A stretch of DNA of 32,010 bases from IMG/VR virus record IMGVR_UViG_3300030061_000021, positions 1 to 32,010 of that record; one strand, 5' to 3'. The first letter of the stretch is position 1. The number at the start of each line of letters is the position of its first letter. Below are positions 14,338 through 25,000 of the stretch, piece after piece. The notes beneath the pieces were generated by a model. The model searched no databases and was not told where the DNA came from. It worked only from the letters and a program-made list of their open reading frames with translations. Source of the stretch: a virus. The translations under genes were made by a program, and so were the position numbers.

Positions 14338-16191
14338 ATGCCATTAAGAAAGTATGTATTTAGACCAGGAATAAATAAAGAAGGCACTAATTATAGCAAT
14401 GAAGGTGGCTGGTTTGATGCAGATAAAGTTAGATTTCGTAAAGGTAGACCTGAAAGAATAGGTGGTTGGCAAAAACAAAGTACTGATAGTTTTATTGGTA
14501 CATCAAGAAAAATTTATTCTTATAAAGCTGCTAGTGGTACAAATTATATAACTCTAGGCACTCATCAAAAATTTTATGTATTAGAGGGTAATCAATATGC
14601 TGATGTAACTCCTATTAGAAGCACAACATCTGCAGGAGATGTAACATTTGCAGCAACAAATGGAAGTTCAACTATTACAGCAACTGATACTTCTCATGGT
14701 GCAGTGCAAGGAGATTTTGTTACATTTAGTGGTGCAGCAACTTTAGGTGGCAATATTACTGCTACAGTTTTAAATCAAGAATATCAAATAGATACTGTTC
14801 CAAATGATAACACATTTACTTTTACAGCTACTGCAACAGCTAATTCAAGTGATACTGGTAATGGTGGCAGTTCTATAGTTGGTGTATATCAAATTAATTC
14901 TGGGTTAGATTCATATGTTACATCTACAGGATGGGGAGCAGGAACATGGAGTGCTGGAACTTGGGGTTCTACGACATCTTTATCTTTTGCTAATCAACTT
15001 AGATTGTGGTCAATAGATAATTTTGGTGATGATACAGTTTTAAATCCGAGAACTGGTGGTCTTTTTTATTGGGATGAATCATCAGGAACTAACACTAGAG
15101 CAGTAAATGTAACAACAAAGGCTGGAGCTAGTGATGTACCTACAATAGCTTTACAAACAATGGTTTCTGATGTAGATCGTCATGTTATTACTTTTGGCTG
15201 TAATCCTGTAGGATCATCAAATTTAGACCCTTTATTAGTAAGATTTTCAGATACAGAAAGTATTACTGATTGGACACCAACTGCAACTAATCAAGCTGGT
15301 GGAGTACAACTATCTATGGGTTCTACAATCATAGGAGCTTTACAAACAAGGCAAGAAATACTTATTTGGACAGATGCAGGTATTATCTCTATGAGGTTTG
15401 TAGGAGCACCATTTGTTTTTTCTTTTAATGAAGTTGCACAAGGTCCTTCTTTAATATCTCCAAATGCAGCAGTTAGTGCAAATAATAGTGTTTATTTTAT
15501 GGATAATGGTGGATTTTATGTCTACTCAGGTTCTGCACAAAGATTGCCATGCACAGTTTTAGATTATGTTTTAAGTGATCTTAATCAAGGACAAGCATTT
15601 AAGATATTTGGTGCTGTAAATGATAGTGCTAATGAGATTATGTGGTTTTATCCTTCAAAAGATAGCTCAGAAGTAGATAGATATGTTTTATATAATTATT
15701 TAGAACAAGTATGGTCTATAGGAACTACTGCAGATAATTTTGTGAGAACAGCTTGGGATCAAGCATTAATATTAACTAATCCTATAGCTGCAAGTAAAAA
15801 TAGTAGCACAAGCAATAATAACTATATTTTTAGACATGAAATAGGTCATGGTGATGATGGTGATGATTTTACTGCATTTATAGAATCAAGTGATTTTGAT
15901 TTAGACCCAGATGGAGAAAATTTTATATCTGTAAATAAAATAATACCTGATATACAATTTAGAGATCAGCAATCTACATCTGATAATGTAGATATAATAA
16001 TTAAAGGTAGAGATTATCCATTAGAAAGTTTATCAACATTATCTACTGTTTCAGTTACTCCAGCTTCAACATTTACTAATACTAGAGCTAGAAGTAGACA
16101 ATGTGCAATAAGAGTATCTAATTCATCAAATGATTATGGTTGGCGATTAGGTGATGTAAGATTAGATATAAGACCAGATGGTAAAAGATAA
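14338..16191 (+). CDS. Phage stabilisation / head-tail connector protein (P22 gp10-like, tentative)
   Basis: A 617-residue soluble protein. It begins with a block around FRPGINKEGTNYSNEGGWFD and VRFRKGRPERIGGWQK, then has a Ser/Thr/Gly-rich insert (about residues 100-215, with a TGWGAGTWSAGTWG motif) and a beta-propeller-like body: FANQLRLWSIDNFGDD, GGLFYWDE, LIWTDAGIISMRFVG, VYFMDNGGFYVYSG, WFYPSKDSSEVDRYVLYNY and a final GWRLGDVRLDIRP. The overall plan (repeating 'value plus display' blades, C-terminal RLGD-type strand) resembles the packaged-DNA stabilisation proteins of P22-like phages. I consider that family likely but not certain. It is clearly virion-type and starts the structural block after lysis. 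Confidence 0.6.
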   Translation: MPLRKYVFRPGINKEGTNYSNEGGWFDADKVRFRKGRPERIGGWQKQSTDSFIGTSRKIYSYKAASGTNYITLGTHQKFYVLEGNQYADVTPIRSTTSAGDVTFAATNGSSTITATDTSHGAVQGDFVTFSGAATLGGNITATVLNQEYQIDTVPNDNTFTFTATATANSSDTGNGGSSIVGVYQINSGLDSYVTSTGWGAGTWSAGTWGSTTSLSFANQLRLWSIDNFGDDTVLNPRTGGLFYWDESSGTNTRAVNVTTKAGASDVPTIALQTMVSDVDRHVITFGCNPVGSSNLDPLLVRFSDTESITDWTPTATNQAGGVQLSMGSTIIGALQTRQEILIWTDAGIISMRFVGAPFVFSFNEVAQGPSLISPNAAVSANNSVYFMDNGGFYVYSGSAQRLPCTVLDYVLSDLNQGQAFKIFGAVNDSANEIMWFYPSKDSSEVDRYVLYNYLEQVWSIGTTADNFVRTAWDQALILTNPIAASKNSSTSNNNYIFRHEIGHGDDGDDFTAFIESSDFDLDPDGENFISVNKIIPDIQFRDQQSTSDNVDIIIKGRDYPLESLSTLSTVSVTPASTFTNTRARSRQCAIRVSNSSNDYGWRLGDVRLDIRPDGKR

Positions 16192-16394
16192 TGGCAAATC
16201 CTAAAAATATAGTATTACCAATACCTAGACAAGAATATGATGCTATAGAAGAAACAGTATCAAGAAGAATTACAGAACAAGCTATACAAGATTTAGCTAT
16301 TCAAGTTAGTAAATTAAGTAAATTACAAGATGTTGTATCAAGTAAAGCTGTAAAGAGACAACAATTTTTATTAATGGGAATGAAACATGGCTGA
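16191..16394 (+). CDS. Small helical phage protein
   Basis: A 67-residue protein: an N-terminal IVLPIPRQEYDAIEE block, then a helix (VSRRITEQAIQDLAIQVSKLSKLQDVV) and a basic end (KRQQFLLMGMKHG). There is no membrane span. I do not recognise a function. Its start overlaps the stop of the preceding structural gene (TAATG), and its end overlaps the next start by 8 bases, so it is co-translated with virion genes and may be a small virion or assembly component. Confidence 0.58.
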   Translation: MANPKNIVLPIPRQEYDAIEETVSRRITEQAIQDLAIQVSKLSKLQDVVSSKAVKRQQFLLMGMKHG

Positions 16395-16728
16395 TAATTT
16401 AAAAGTTTTAGGTCAATTAGACCCAGCAGCAACTACAACTACTACGCTTTACACCTGTCCTGATATGACGCAAACAACAGTAAGTTCAATAGTTGCAGCA
16501 AATAGAACAGGATCAGCAATAACATTTAGATTAAGTGTTCATGTTGCTGGTGCAACTGCTGATGATAAGCAGTTTCTTTTTTATGATAAATCAGTATCAG
16601 CAAATGATTCTTTTGCTATTGTTTTAGGCATAACCTTAAATCAAACAGATGTAGTAAAAGTTTATACAAGTGCAGTTGACATGAGTTTTAATATGTTTGG
16701 CTGTGAAACCAAAGAGGAAGATAGATAG
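16387..16728 (+). CDS. Small beta-rich virion-type protein
   Basis: A 113-residue protein with a Thr-rich start (DPAATTTTTLYTC), then alternating strands: VSSIVAANRTGSAITFRLSVHVAG, FLFYDKSVSANDSFAIVLGITL and VVKVYTSAVDMSFNMFGCE. The pattern of a compact beta sandwich with 'N-R-T/G-S-A' turns is, to my memory, common in marine phage tail regions; function unknown. A decoration, tail or adhesin subunit is plausible. The next gene starts immediately after its stop. Confidence 0.58.
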   Translation: MADNLKVLGQLDPAATTTTTLYTCPDMTQTTVSSIVAANRTGSAITFRLSVHVAGATADDKQFLFYDKSVSANDSFAIVLGITLNQTDVVKVYTSAVDMSFNMFGCETKEEDR

Positions 16729-19104
16729 ATGGATATAAAACAACAAACTAAGAACGTAGCAGCACAAGGTCGTTTTGGCGATTCTATGTTACTTCATGTT
16801 AATCCTGCAGAAGTTAAAGGATTAGCATCTGCTATGCCTATAACAATGAATCCAGAAACAGGACAACCTGAAGCTTTCTTACCTTTCTTAGCACCTATGT
16901 TAGGTAGTTTATTAGCACCTACTTTATTAGCTGGAACAGGTTTATCAGCAGCAGCATTATCAGGTATAGGAGCAGGTTTAGCTACTTATGCACAAACAGG
17001 TGGTTCTGGTAAAAAAGCATTATTATCAGGTCTTACAGCAGGATTAGGAACAAAAGCTTTAAGTGATGTAGCTAATCCAGGATTTATTGGACCAGTGCAG
17101 CCAGGTACTCCAATACCGCCAGCTCCGACTACAGGACCAGTAGAATCATTACAAAATATATTTAGTGGTGGACTTGATGAGGGAGTTCAGGCATTAGGAA
17201 GTGCTGCAATGACTCCAACTGGTATGTTAGCAGGAACTGCAGCAGGTACAGCGAGTGTTATACAGTCACAAGAAGAATTTGAAAGAATGTTAGCTCAAAT
17301 GGATATTGATGAAGAAGAAAGAAAAAGATTAATGTATGAAAGATATCCTGAACAAATACCTATGGCTAGTGGAGGTAGAGTAGGTTTTCAAAGAGGTCGT
17401 AATGTTTATTTTAATGGCAATGATGATTACTATAATTATGATGATGGGAATGTTGGTGTAGGTAATAATCCTTTAACAGGTGGATATAATCTACCTGCTC
17501 GTAGGGCACCAAGACAAATTCCTAGAGGTTTTATGCCAGGTTTTCAGCCTGAGTTTTCATATTTTGAATCAATAAATCCAACTGCAACTGATTTAGGTTT
17601 TAATCAGGGTCAGGAACAAACTCAAGGTTTTAATTCTTTTGCACCACCTAGAAGGGGTGGATTTGGTGGTTTGTTTGGACAAAGAAGGAGACCAATGAGA
17701 GGTAGAGATGTTATGTACCCAGGTGGTAGTCCTACTTTTGATGAAAGAGGATTTAGATTTGGTAGACCACCTATGTTTGCAGGATATGGTAATCCATTTA
17801 TGCAGTCTCCAACTTATCAAACATTTTATGGTACTCCACAAATGCAACAAATGTTAAATCCATATGCTAGATTTGTGCAACAGCCTATGCCATTCCCAAT
17901 ATTTGAACGACCAGTAAGACCACCTGCTCCACCATCAATAGGTGGACCAGGAGAAGGACCAATATCTACACCACCACCAGACTCAGTAACACCACCACCA
18001 AATGTTGGTGGACCAGTACCATCTCCAAAAGGTGCAGCTTTTAATCCTACTCCAGTTGATCCTGGTGATAATTTTGTAAATCCTTTTGTTGGTGGACCAG
18101 CACCTGATCCTATGCCTACACCAGGGTTGCCTAATCCAAGTGAGTTACCAGTAACTGGACCAGGAGATGAAGACATATTTGGTGGCAAACCACCAAGTAT
18201 GCCTAAACCTAATCCAATAGATTTTGCTAAACCTTTACCAGGTGGTGGAACTATATATGATCAATCTCCAGAAACTATTACTATACCTATTGAAGGTGGA
18301 GCAGATGTAACTATACCTGTAGAAATGCCTGTAACTAAACCAACACCTCCACCATCAATAGGTGGACCAGGTGGTGGTTTTAATGATGATAGAGTATTTG
18401 CAGGTGGCAGTCCTACATTTAATGAAAGAGGACCTGTATTTACACCACCTATATCAGCAGCACCAGCTAATACACCAATGCAATCATTTGGTATTAGACC
18501 TATGACTAATACTCCTATGTTTAATGCACCTATGTTTGCAGAAGGTGGAGACACCGATAAAGAATTACCTAATGAAGGATTAAAAGCTTTAGCTAAAACA
18601 GAAAAAGGTAGAGAGGCTGTAAAAGCAATGGGTTATCAAGAAGGTCAAGATGTAAATATGCCTACTGGTCAATCAACAGATATGATGCAAGACCCTATAG
18701 TACAAGAAACTATACAGTTTATTTTAGGAGAAACTGATAATAGTGATGTTGTAAATGAGTTTATTGTTAAGTATGGACAAGAACAATTTATGATATTGCG
18801 AGATCAAATACTAAGACAAGCTGCAGGCAATTTAGATGTACAAACTGAAGGGTTAATTAGAGGCAATGGCAATAGTGGCATGGCTGATGACTTACCTATG
18901 TCAATAGGAGCAGATACAACTGCTGCTGCTGTATCACAAGATGAGTATATTATTCCTGCAGATGTTGTATCTATGTTAGGAGATGGCAGTTCTGATGCTG
19001 GCTCTAAACAATTAGATTCTATGTTAGATAGAGTTAGAACAGAAAAAACAGGTACAACTAAACAAGCAGGTCGTATAAATCCAAATAAGGTATTACCAAG
19101 ATGA
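16729..19104 (+). CDS. Gly/Pro-rich internal virion-like protein
   Basis: A 791-residue protein. It opens with a KNVAAQGRFGDSMLLHV block, followed by a hydrophobic Gly/Ala/Leu stretch at about 45-90 (FLAPMLGSLLAPTLLAGTGL) that could insert in a membrane. The middle (about 205-620) is Pro/Gly-rich and disordered-looking, with repeats: MASGGRVGFQ, GGSPTFDERG and GGSPTFNERG, and PPSIGGPGEG / PPSIGGPGGG. The C-terminal 180 residues are more compact (ALAKTEKGREAVKAMGY, DEYIIPADVVSMLGDG, GSKQLDSMLDRVRTEKTG). The position before three further putative ejection proteins, and the shared MASGGR motif with the gene at 20758, suggest a virion-internal or ejected protein. No specific family function is known to me. 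Confidence 0.6.
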   Translation: MDIKQQTKNVAAQGRFGDSMLLHVNPAEVKGLASAMPITMNPETGQPEAFLPFLAPMLGSLLAPTLLAGTGLSAAALSGIGAGLATYAQTGGSGKKALLSGLTAGLGTKALSDVANPGFIGPVQPGTPIPPAPTTGPVESLQNIFSGGLDEGVQALGSAAMTPTGMLAGTAAGTASVIQSQEEFERMLAQMDIDEEERKRLMYERYPEQIPMASGGRVGFQRGRNVYFNGNDDYYNYDDGNVGVGNNPLTGGYNLPARRAPRQIPRGFMPGFQPEFSYFESINPTATDLGFNQGQEQTQGFNSFAPPRRGGFGGLFGQRRRPMRGRDVMYPGGSPTFDERGFRFGRPPMFAGYGNPFMQSPTYQTFYGTPQMQQMLNPYARFVQQPMPFPIFERPVRPPAPPSIGGPGEGPISTPPPDSVTPPPNVGGPVPSPKGAAFNPTPVDPGDNFVNPFVGGPAPDPMPTPGLPNPSELPVTGPGDEDIFGGKPPSMPKPNPIDFAKPLPGGGTIYDQSPETITIPIEGGADVTIPVEMPVTKPTPPPSIGGPGGGFNDDRVFAGGSPTFNERGPVFTPPISAAPANTPMQSFGIRPMTNTPMFNAPMFAEGGDTDKELPNEGLKALAKTEKGREAVKAMGYQEGQDVNMPTGQSTDMMQDPIVQETIQFILGETDNSDVVNEFIVKYGQEQFMILRDQILRQAAGNLDVQTEGLIRGNGNSGMADDLPMSIGADTTAAAVSQDEYIIPADVVSMLGDGSSDAGSKQLDSMLDRVRTEKTGTTKQAGRINPNKVLPR

Positions 19105-19574
19105 ATGAAGTAGCAGAAAAAATAGAAGCAAAAGAAGAATTTGATATATCATTAATGCCAAGCGATAGAATTACTTTGGTATGGGATGATTGTGAAAAGT
19201 TTTTACAAAAATCTTGTAATCGTTCTAATGGTAGAGCAACTACTAAAGATATATTTTATGATTGCATAAGAAATGTTTGTTCTTTATGGATTATATTTGA
19301 TACAGAAACTTTAGAAATTACAGGTTGTGCTATTACTAAAATAAGTCAATATCCTACTGGCAAAAGAATGTTAAATATTGATCATGTAGCTGGTAAGAAA
19401 ATGAATGAATGGGCAGATAGAGGTTTAGAAGTTATATATAAATGGGCAAAAGCTAATGACTGTAATGGCGTAGAAGGCGTTGGCAGAGAAGGTTTTTGGA
19501 ATTGGATTAAATCAAAAGATAATTGGCAAAAAACATCAATATTTTTTGAATATGAATTTGAGGACAGTAAATAA
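19101..19574 (+). CDS. Small GNAT-like protein in the internal virion block (tentative)
   Basis: A 157-residue protein. The core reads SLWIIFDTETLEITGCAITK, then ISQYPTGKRMLNIDHVAG, then a helix (MNEWADRGLEVIYKWAKAN) and GVEGVGREGFWNWIKSK. This strand-strand-helix order, with a final 'EGVGREGFWNW' segment, resembles GNAT acetyltransferase-like proteins that T7-type phages carry next to their internal virion genes (T7 gp13 region). The acetyl-CoA loop (Q/R-x-x-G-x-G/A) is not clear, so enzyme activity is doubtful. It overlaps the genes on both sides (ATGA, TAATG). Confidence 0.5.
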   Translation: MNEVAEKIEAKEEFDISLMPSDRITLVWDDCEKFLQKSCNRSNGRATTKDIFYDCIRNVCSLWIIFDTETLEITGCAITKISQYPTGKRMLNIDHVAGKKMNEWADRGLEVIYKWAKANDCNGVEGVGREGFWNWIKSKDNWQKTSIFFEYEFEDSK

Positions 19575-20758
19575 TGGGTGGTAGAAGTAGTAGTGCACCA
19601 GCACCAACAGAAACAAGGGTAACTCAGAGTGATTTACCAGAATACGTTCAACCTTATTTTGAGAGACTTCTTAAAAGAGGTGAGGCTGAATCTAATCAGC
19701 CATATACACCTTATGGTGGCGAAAGAATAGCTTATTTTTCACCTGATGAGTTATCTTCACAGGCTATGACTAGAGGTTATGCTCAATCAGGTACACCTTT
19801 TGAGTTTGATGTAGCTTCACAAAGAGCAGCTATGTTAGGTGGACCATATGGTTCTGGATATGATGCAATGACTACACAATCTTCATATGATCCTAGAGAT
19901 ATAACATCAATGTATGGAGCTGGTAATGTTGGTGAGCAATATGTGCCTTTAGGTTTTGAAGAAAACTTACAAAGATTTATGTCTCCATATCAACAAAATG
20001 TTATAGATATACAAAAAAGAGAAGCTCTAAGACAATCAGAAATGTTAGGTGATAAAACTGCAGATGCAGCTATTAGATCAGGTGGTTTAGGTGGCTATCG
20101 TGAAGCTATAATGCAAGCAGAAAGAGAGCGTAATTTAGGACAACAATTAGATGATATACAAGCAAGAGGTAGTCAAGCTAGTTATCAATCAGCACTACAA
20201 CAACTTGAAAGAGAGAGAGCTGCTGAATTAAAAGGAGCACAATTTGGACTACAACAATTTGGTGTTAGCGAGAAATCAAGACAAGCAGAAGAATCATTTA
20301 GACAAAGAGCTTATGATGCAGGTGAAAAAGCTAGACAGGCAGCAGCTAAATTAGGTTTAACTGCTGATCAACAAAATGAAGCAGCAAGACAAGCAGAAGA
20401 AAAATTTGCTCAAAGTGCATATAGTATGACACAAAAATATGGCTTAGAATCTATAGATGCTTTAAGAGGGATTGGTCGTGATATACAAGATGATGTAAGA
20501 CAAAGAATTGGAGCATTGCAAGGTATTGGCTCACAACAAAGAGGTATGCAACAAGCTTCTTTAGATATGGGTTATCAAGACTTTTTAAGACAACAAGGAT
20601 TTACACAAGATCAGTTAGGTTTCTTAGGTGGATTACTAAGAGGTGTGCCTGTTCAACCACAGCAACAAATAAGCACTTATCAACAACAACCAGGATTATT
20701 CCAGTCAGCTTTAGGTATGGGACTGCAGGGACTTGGACTTTATAAGGGATTATCATAA
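19574..20758 (+). CDS. Gln/Ala-rich helical internal virion protein (putative ejection protein)
   Basis: A 394-residue protein. An N-terminal region has a DLPEYVQPYFERLLKRGE block and a Tyr/Gly/Pro-rich part (TPYGGERIAYFSPDE, GGPYGSGYDAM). Residues about 125-350 are long Gln/Ala/Arg/Glu helices (IQKREALRQSEMLGDKTADA, AERERNLGQQLDDIQARGSQ and similar), and the end is Gln-rich, then Gly/Leu-rich (FQSALGMGLQGLGLYKGL). Long Gln/Ala helices with a C-terminal amphipathic segment are typical of podophage ejection proteins. There is no catalytic motif. I recall the family from marine phages as uncharacterised. Confidence 0.6.
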   Translation: MGGRSSSAPAPTETRVTQSDLPEYVQPYFERLLKRGEAESNQPYTPYGGERIAYFSPDELSSQAMTRGYAQSGTPFEFDVASQRAAMLGGPYGSGYDAMTTQSSYDPRDITSMYGAGNVGEQYVPLGFEENLQRFMSPYQQNVIDIQKREALRQSEMLGDKTADAAIRSGGLGGYREAIMQAERERNLGQQLDDIQARGSQASYQSALQQLERERAAELKGAQFGLQQFGVSEKSRQAEESFRQRAYDAGEKARQAAAKLGLTADQQNEAARQAEEKFAQSAYSMTQKYGLESIDALRGIGRDIQDDVRQRIGALQGIGSQQRGMQQASLDMGYQDFLRQQGFTQDQLGFLGGLLRGVPVQPQQQISTYQQQPGLFQSALGMGLQGLGLYKGLS

Positions 20759-22089
20759 TGGCAAATTTAGTAGAATTATCACAAATGGCAGAAGATATGC
20801 CTGATGAACAGTTAATACAATCAACACAAGGTCAAGGAAATTTACCACCATTCGTTGCTATAACAGAAATAAAACGTAGAACAGATTTGCGTAAAGCTTA
20901 TGAAGCACAACAACCTAAGCCACAAGCATCTGTGGCTGAGGAGTTAGTAGCAGAATTTGCAGGAAGTCCATCTGGTTTAGGAGCTATGGCTCAGTCACCT
21001 GATTTACAACAAGCTTTCCCATCGGGTGATATGGGTAACATGGCTCCGCCTTCTCCTATGCAGATGATGGCTAGCGGTGGTAGAACTGGTTATCAAGCAG
21101 GCACTTATGGTGGATATAATCTTGATGCTTATTCTTCAACACCAAATAAAGTAGAAGAACAAATACAATCAACACTTAATAATCCCATGTTAGATAACTT
21201 AACTGAAGAAGAAAAAATTAAATTATTTGGTAAAAGTGGAATACTTTTTGATCCCTATAATCCAGTAGATTATATATTAGCTCTTTCTGGTGTAGGTAAA
21301 CTTGGACAAATAGGATTTAAAGGATTAAAAGCTTTAAAAGCAAAAGGAGCTTTTCAACCAAAAATAGTAAAAGAAACAAAATTACCAGATATAAAAGTAA
21401 AAGGTGGTGGTAAAAAACCTGGTGGTGTTATGGTAGAAACAACACAAGAAGCAGGAAAATTGCGTGGATTAGTAGATAATCCTATTACAAGAAATCCATT
21501 TACATTTGGTTTAGGCTCAGCATATGTTCTTGGTAAAGGGCAACAATTTTTTGGTGCTAGTTCTGAAAATGAAAGATTAAGAAAAGAATTAAATGATTTA
21601 AGAGCAAAACAAGCTGCTAATACAAAAACAAATGAACAAGATGTTTCACTTAAAGTAGAAGAAGATTCAGATAAAGGATTAACTAAACTTAGAGAATTTG
21701 CAACATCTCCTGATAATGCAGACCTATTAATAGGTCTTGGTGGTGCTATATCTTCAGCTAAAAATATAGGTGAATTAGGTAGTGGTATATCTGATGCATA
21801 TAGAGGAGTTATGGCAGATAGAGCTGCTGTAAAGCAAGCAGGTTTACAAGGTAGATTATTAGAAGCACAGATTTCTAAAATTGAATTAGAAGTAGCTAAT
21901 ATGCCATTAAATATTGCTATTAAACAGTATGAGTCTTTGAATGATTTAGTTGATTCTGGAGTATTAACTGCAGAAGAAGCAAAAATAAGAGAAATTGCAT
22001 TATCAAAAAGAATACAGAAATTACAGGGAATAACAGCTAATCAAAAAAGTGAAAGAGATGAATTATTAGGTTTAACTAAAGTAGTATAA
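20758..22089 (+). CDS. Internal virion-like protein with hydrophobic and coiled-coil parts
   Basis: A 443-residue protein. It has an N-terminal helix (LVELSQMAEDMPDEQLIQ) with a PPFVAITEIKRRTDLRKAYEA block, then MMASGGRTGYQAGTYGGYN at 103-121, which repeats the motif of the 791-residue protein. Next come a hydrophobic/amphipathic region (VDYILALSGVGKLGQIGFKG), a Lys-rich stretch, FTFGLGSAYVLGKGQQFFG (possible membrane contact), a coiled coil (NERLRKELNDLRAKQAAN) and a C-terminal helix bundle (RGVMADRAAVKQAGLQGRLL through KRIQKLQ). I take it as an ejected or internal virion protein from order and composition. The next gene starts 3 bases later. Confidence 0.58.
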   Translation: MANLVELSQMAEDMPDEQLIQSTQGQGNLPPFVAITEIKRRTDLRKAYEAQQPKPQASVAEELVAEFAGSPSGLGAMAQSPDLQQAFPSGDMGNMAPPSPMQMMASGGRTGYQAGTYGGYNLDAYSSTPNKVEEQIQSTLNNPMLDNLTEEEKIKLFGKSGILFDPYNPVDYILALSGVGKLGQIGFKGLKALKAKGAFQPKIVKETKLPDIKVKGGGKKPGGVMVETTQEAGKLRGLVDNPITRNPFTFGLGSAYVLGKGQQFFGASSENERLRKELNDLRAKQAANTKTNEQDVSLKVEEDSDKGLTKLREFATSPDNADLLIGLGGAISSAKNIGELGSGISDAYRGVMADRAAVKQAGLQGRLLEAQISKIELEVANMPLNIAIKQYESLNDLVDSGVLTAEEAKIREIALSKRIQKLQGITANQKSERDELLGLTKVV

Positions 22090-22092
22090 ATT

Positions 22093-25000
22093 ATGACTGA
22101 ATATGATATTGGTGGTGGGAAAAAAATACAAATTCCAGATAATTTAGATGCTGAAACAAGATTAAAATTAGCTGAAGTTATAAAAGATGAATATGGAATA
22201 GATATAAATCAAACATCAGCACTAGAGCAAGCAAAAGAGTTTGGTAAAGCGATACCTAGAGGTATTGCTAGTTTAGCTTTAGATGTGCCTACAGGTATTG
22301 TTGGTTTATTTGATATTGGCAACGATAGTAACTTATATAAAGGTCTTGAAGGTTTACAAGATAGACTAAGACAAGATTCTGTATTAGCAGCAGACCCACG
22401 ATATGCTGATAAATTTTCTACAAAACTAGGAGAAGGCGTAGGATCGTTTGTTCCTTTCTTAGGTGCAGGTATGGTAGGTAGAGCTTTAGCAAAGGCACCA
22501 GGAGCAGCTAAAGGCTTTTTATCACCAACATTTACAGCACCAACAGCTTTAGCAATACCAACAGGTATAGCAGCACAAGGCGATAGACTGCAGATGGCTA
22601 GAGAGATGGGTGAAGATGTAAGTGGTCTTACTGAGACTACTGCTGAATTATTTGGTGGTCTCATAGGTATAAGTGAAGTAGTGCCTATTGCTAGTATATT
22701 AGGTAAAGTTCACAAAAACGCACCATTATCTTATAAAGAACAATTAGTATCAGCATTGCAATCAGGAGCTGTTGAAGGTGGTCAAGAAGTTCTTGCTTCA
22801 GTATTACAAGATGGTGTAGCAAGAGGTCTTTATAGTGAGGACTTACCTACTGGCGATAGTATGTTTGAAGAATTTACTATTGGTGGCATTATTGGTGGTG
22901 CTGCTGATCTAGTTGTATCTAGTATGGCTGGTAAAAAATCTATAAGAGATGCACAAATAAGAGAAGATGAGTTAAGGTCTGAAGAAAATAAACGAAAAAT
23001 AATACTTGAAAAGAAACAAGAACAAGCTGTTGAACAAGGTGTGCTTGAAGAAATGCAAGACATACCATCTGTTACAGTTCCACAAATAATAGCACCTGAA
23101 GAACTAGGAGCAGAGCCATCTGTAGAAGTTATAGTCACACCACAAGAACAATTTGCTGTTGTTGATATTAGTAATCCTGAAGCTCCTGTAGAAATTGATA
23201 TAAAAGATAAAGAAGTAGATGCTATTAAAGTTAGAGATAAAATAACGCAAGACTTTAACAATAAAAAATTAAAATCAAAATTAGACAATGACACTTATAA
23301 CTTAGGATTAATTAATAGTTCTACTGCTTATGAAATAGGACAAAGCTTAGAAGATAGTAGAGCTAGTGATGTAACTATTTCACAGTTAATTAATAGTGTG
23401 CCTAAAAATTCTAAACAAGAGGTAACTCTTAGAGGCTTAGTAAATAGTTTTGTTGCACAAAATCCAGGCAAAACTTCTCGTAGTTATCCTAGATTATCTA
23501 TGGCAGAAGCTAAACAATTATTAACTGCAAAACAATTTAATGAATTTACATCTGCATATGCACAAGGAGTATTTAAGGCTTCTGAGAAAAAAGGTGAGCC
23601 TTCTATTATTGCAGATAAAGATACAATAGATACATCAGCTAAATATATAAAAGAAATAGCTGCATCTAAAAATATAGATTTAAGTTTCTTATCACCTGCT
23701 GTTTTATACGCAGCAGAAAAATACACAGGTACTGCTGAGTTCAGTAAAATGAATAAAGGTCAAAAAGAATTATTTTTGGCTAAACTTCATTCAATTCCAA
23801 AGTTCAATTCAAGAACAACTTTCCCAGACTTTAGACCAAGAGACTATACTGCACAGGATATGGCAGATTTTGTTGCTAATGCAAAAAGCGACAAGATTCT
23901 TTTTAATAGAATTTCATTACAACAAACTGGTAGACAAGATCAGTTTTTTGATGATTTGATTTATAGTGGCAGAGCTGAACAAGTAGAAGGCACTAATAAC
24001 TATAAGATTAGAGATAACTTTGAGTTTGATATAGCTAGAAAAGCAGAAGGTTTTAATGAAACACCAGAAGAATTTGGTGCAAGACTTACTACAGAAGGCA
24101 AATTACCTGCAGAATCTATTGCAGAATTAGTAGAACAAGAAAGAACAAAACAAGAAAGACTATTACCACCTGTAGAAGTAGAACCTAAATTTATTAACTA
24201 TGCTGAGACCTTGCAAGAAGGTAAGGTTAATAAGTTTGCAAAAGAGTTTAGAAAAAGATTAAACGCTGTAGGTTTAAAAGAAACTGGTATTGTTGTAAGT
24301 GATGACATACTTTCTACTACTACATTAAGGAGAGTAGATGGAGAAATAAAATTTGATCCAAGAGAAACTAGAGGATCAGTAGAAGGACAATATGATAAAA
24401 ATACAGATACTATATTTTTATCTTTAAATGCAGTTAATCCTGATGGTGGTGCTACAGAAGTAGAAATAGAAGAAAGACTTAGAAAAGTATTAGACCATGA
24501 AATGATACATGCTTTTAGAGCAAAAGATTTAATTAATAAATCTGAATATAGTTATTTAACTAAGATGACTAAGACAACTAAATTTCCTAATGATTTAAAA
24601 AATAGAACTTTTTACAATGAAGCTGTAGAAAGAACTAAAAGAGAAAGACAAGGCAGAAGTGCTGCAATACAAGAGGATTTAATTGTAGAAGAAGCTATAG
24701 CAGAACTTTTTAGAAATAAAGATTTACTGATTAATACTCCTCCTAAAGTAGATGGCATCTTTAATAAGATAATTCAGTTCTTTAAAACTGCAGGACAAGC
24801 AATGCGTAGCTCAGGCTACAAGAGTGCTACAGAAATATTTAATAATATAGAATCTGGCAGGGTTGGTGCAAGAGAAAGAGGAGTTGTGCGAACCACAAGA
24901 CTTGTAGATAAGGGTCTTATTCCTGCTAATTTTCTTACGACAGAAGAACGAGATGAAGTTATAAGGACACCAGAGCCAATTCCTGGTGATGAGATAAGAC

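Noticed and set aside
23796-23816. IPKFNSR in the giant protein as a sixth FSR boundary motif
   Set aside because: It has an extra Asn between Phe and Ser, lies within a helical N-terminal region and is not at an evident module edge.
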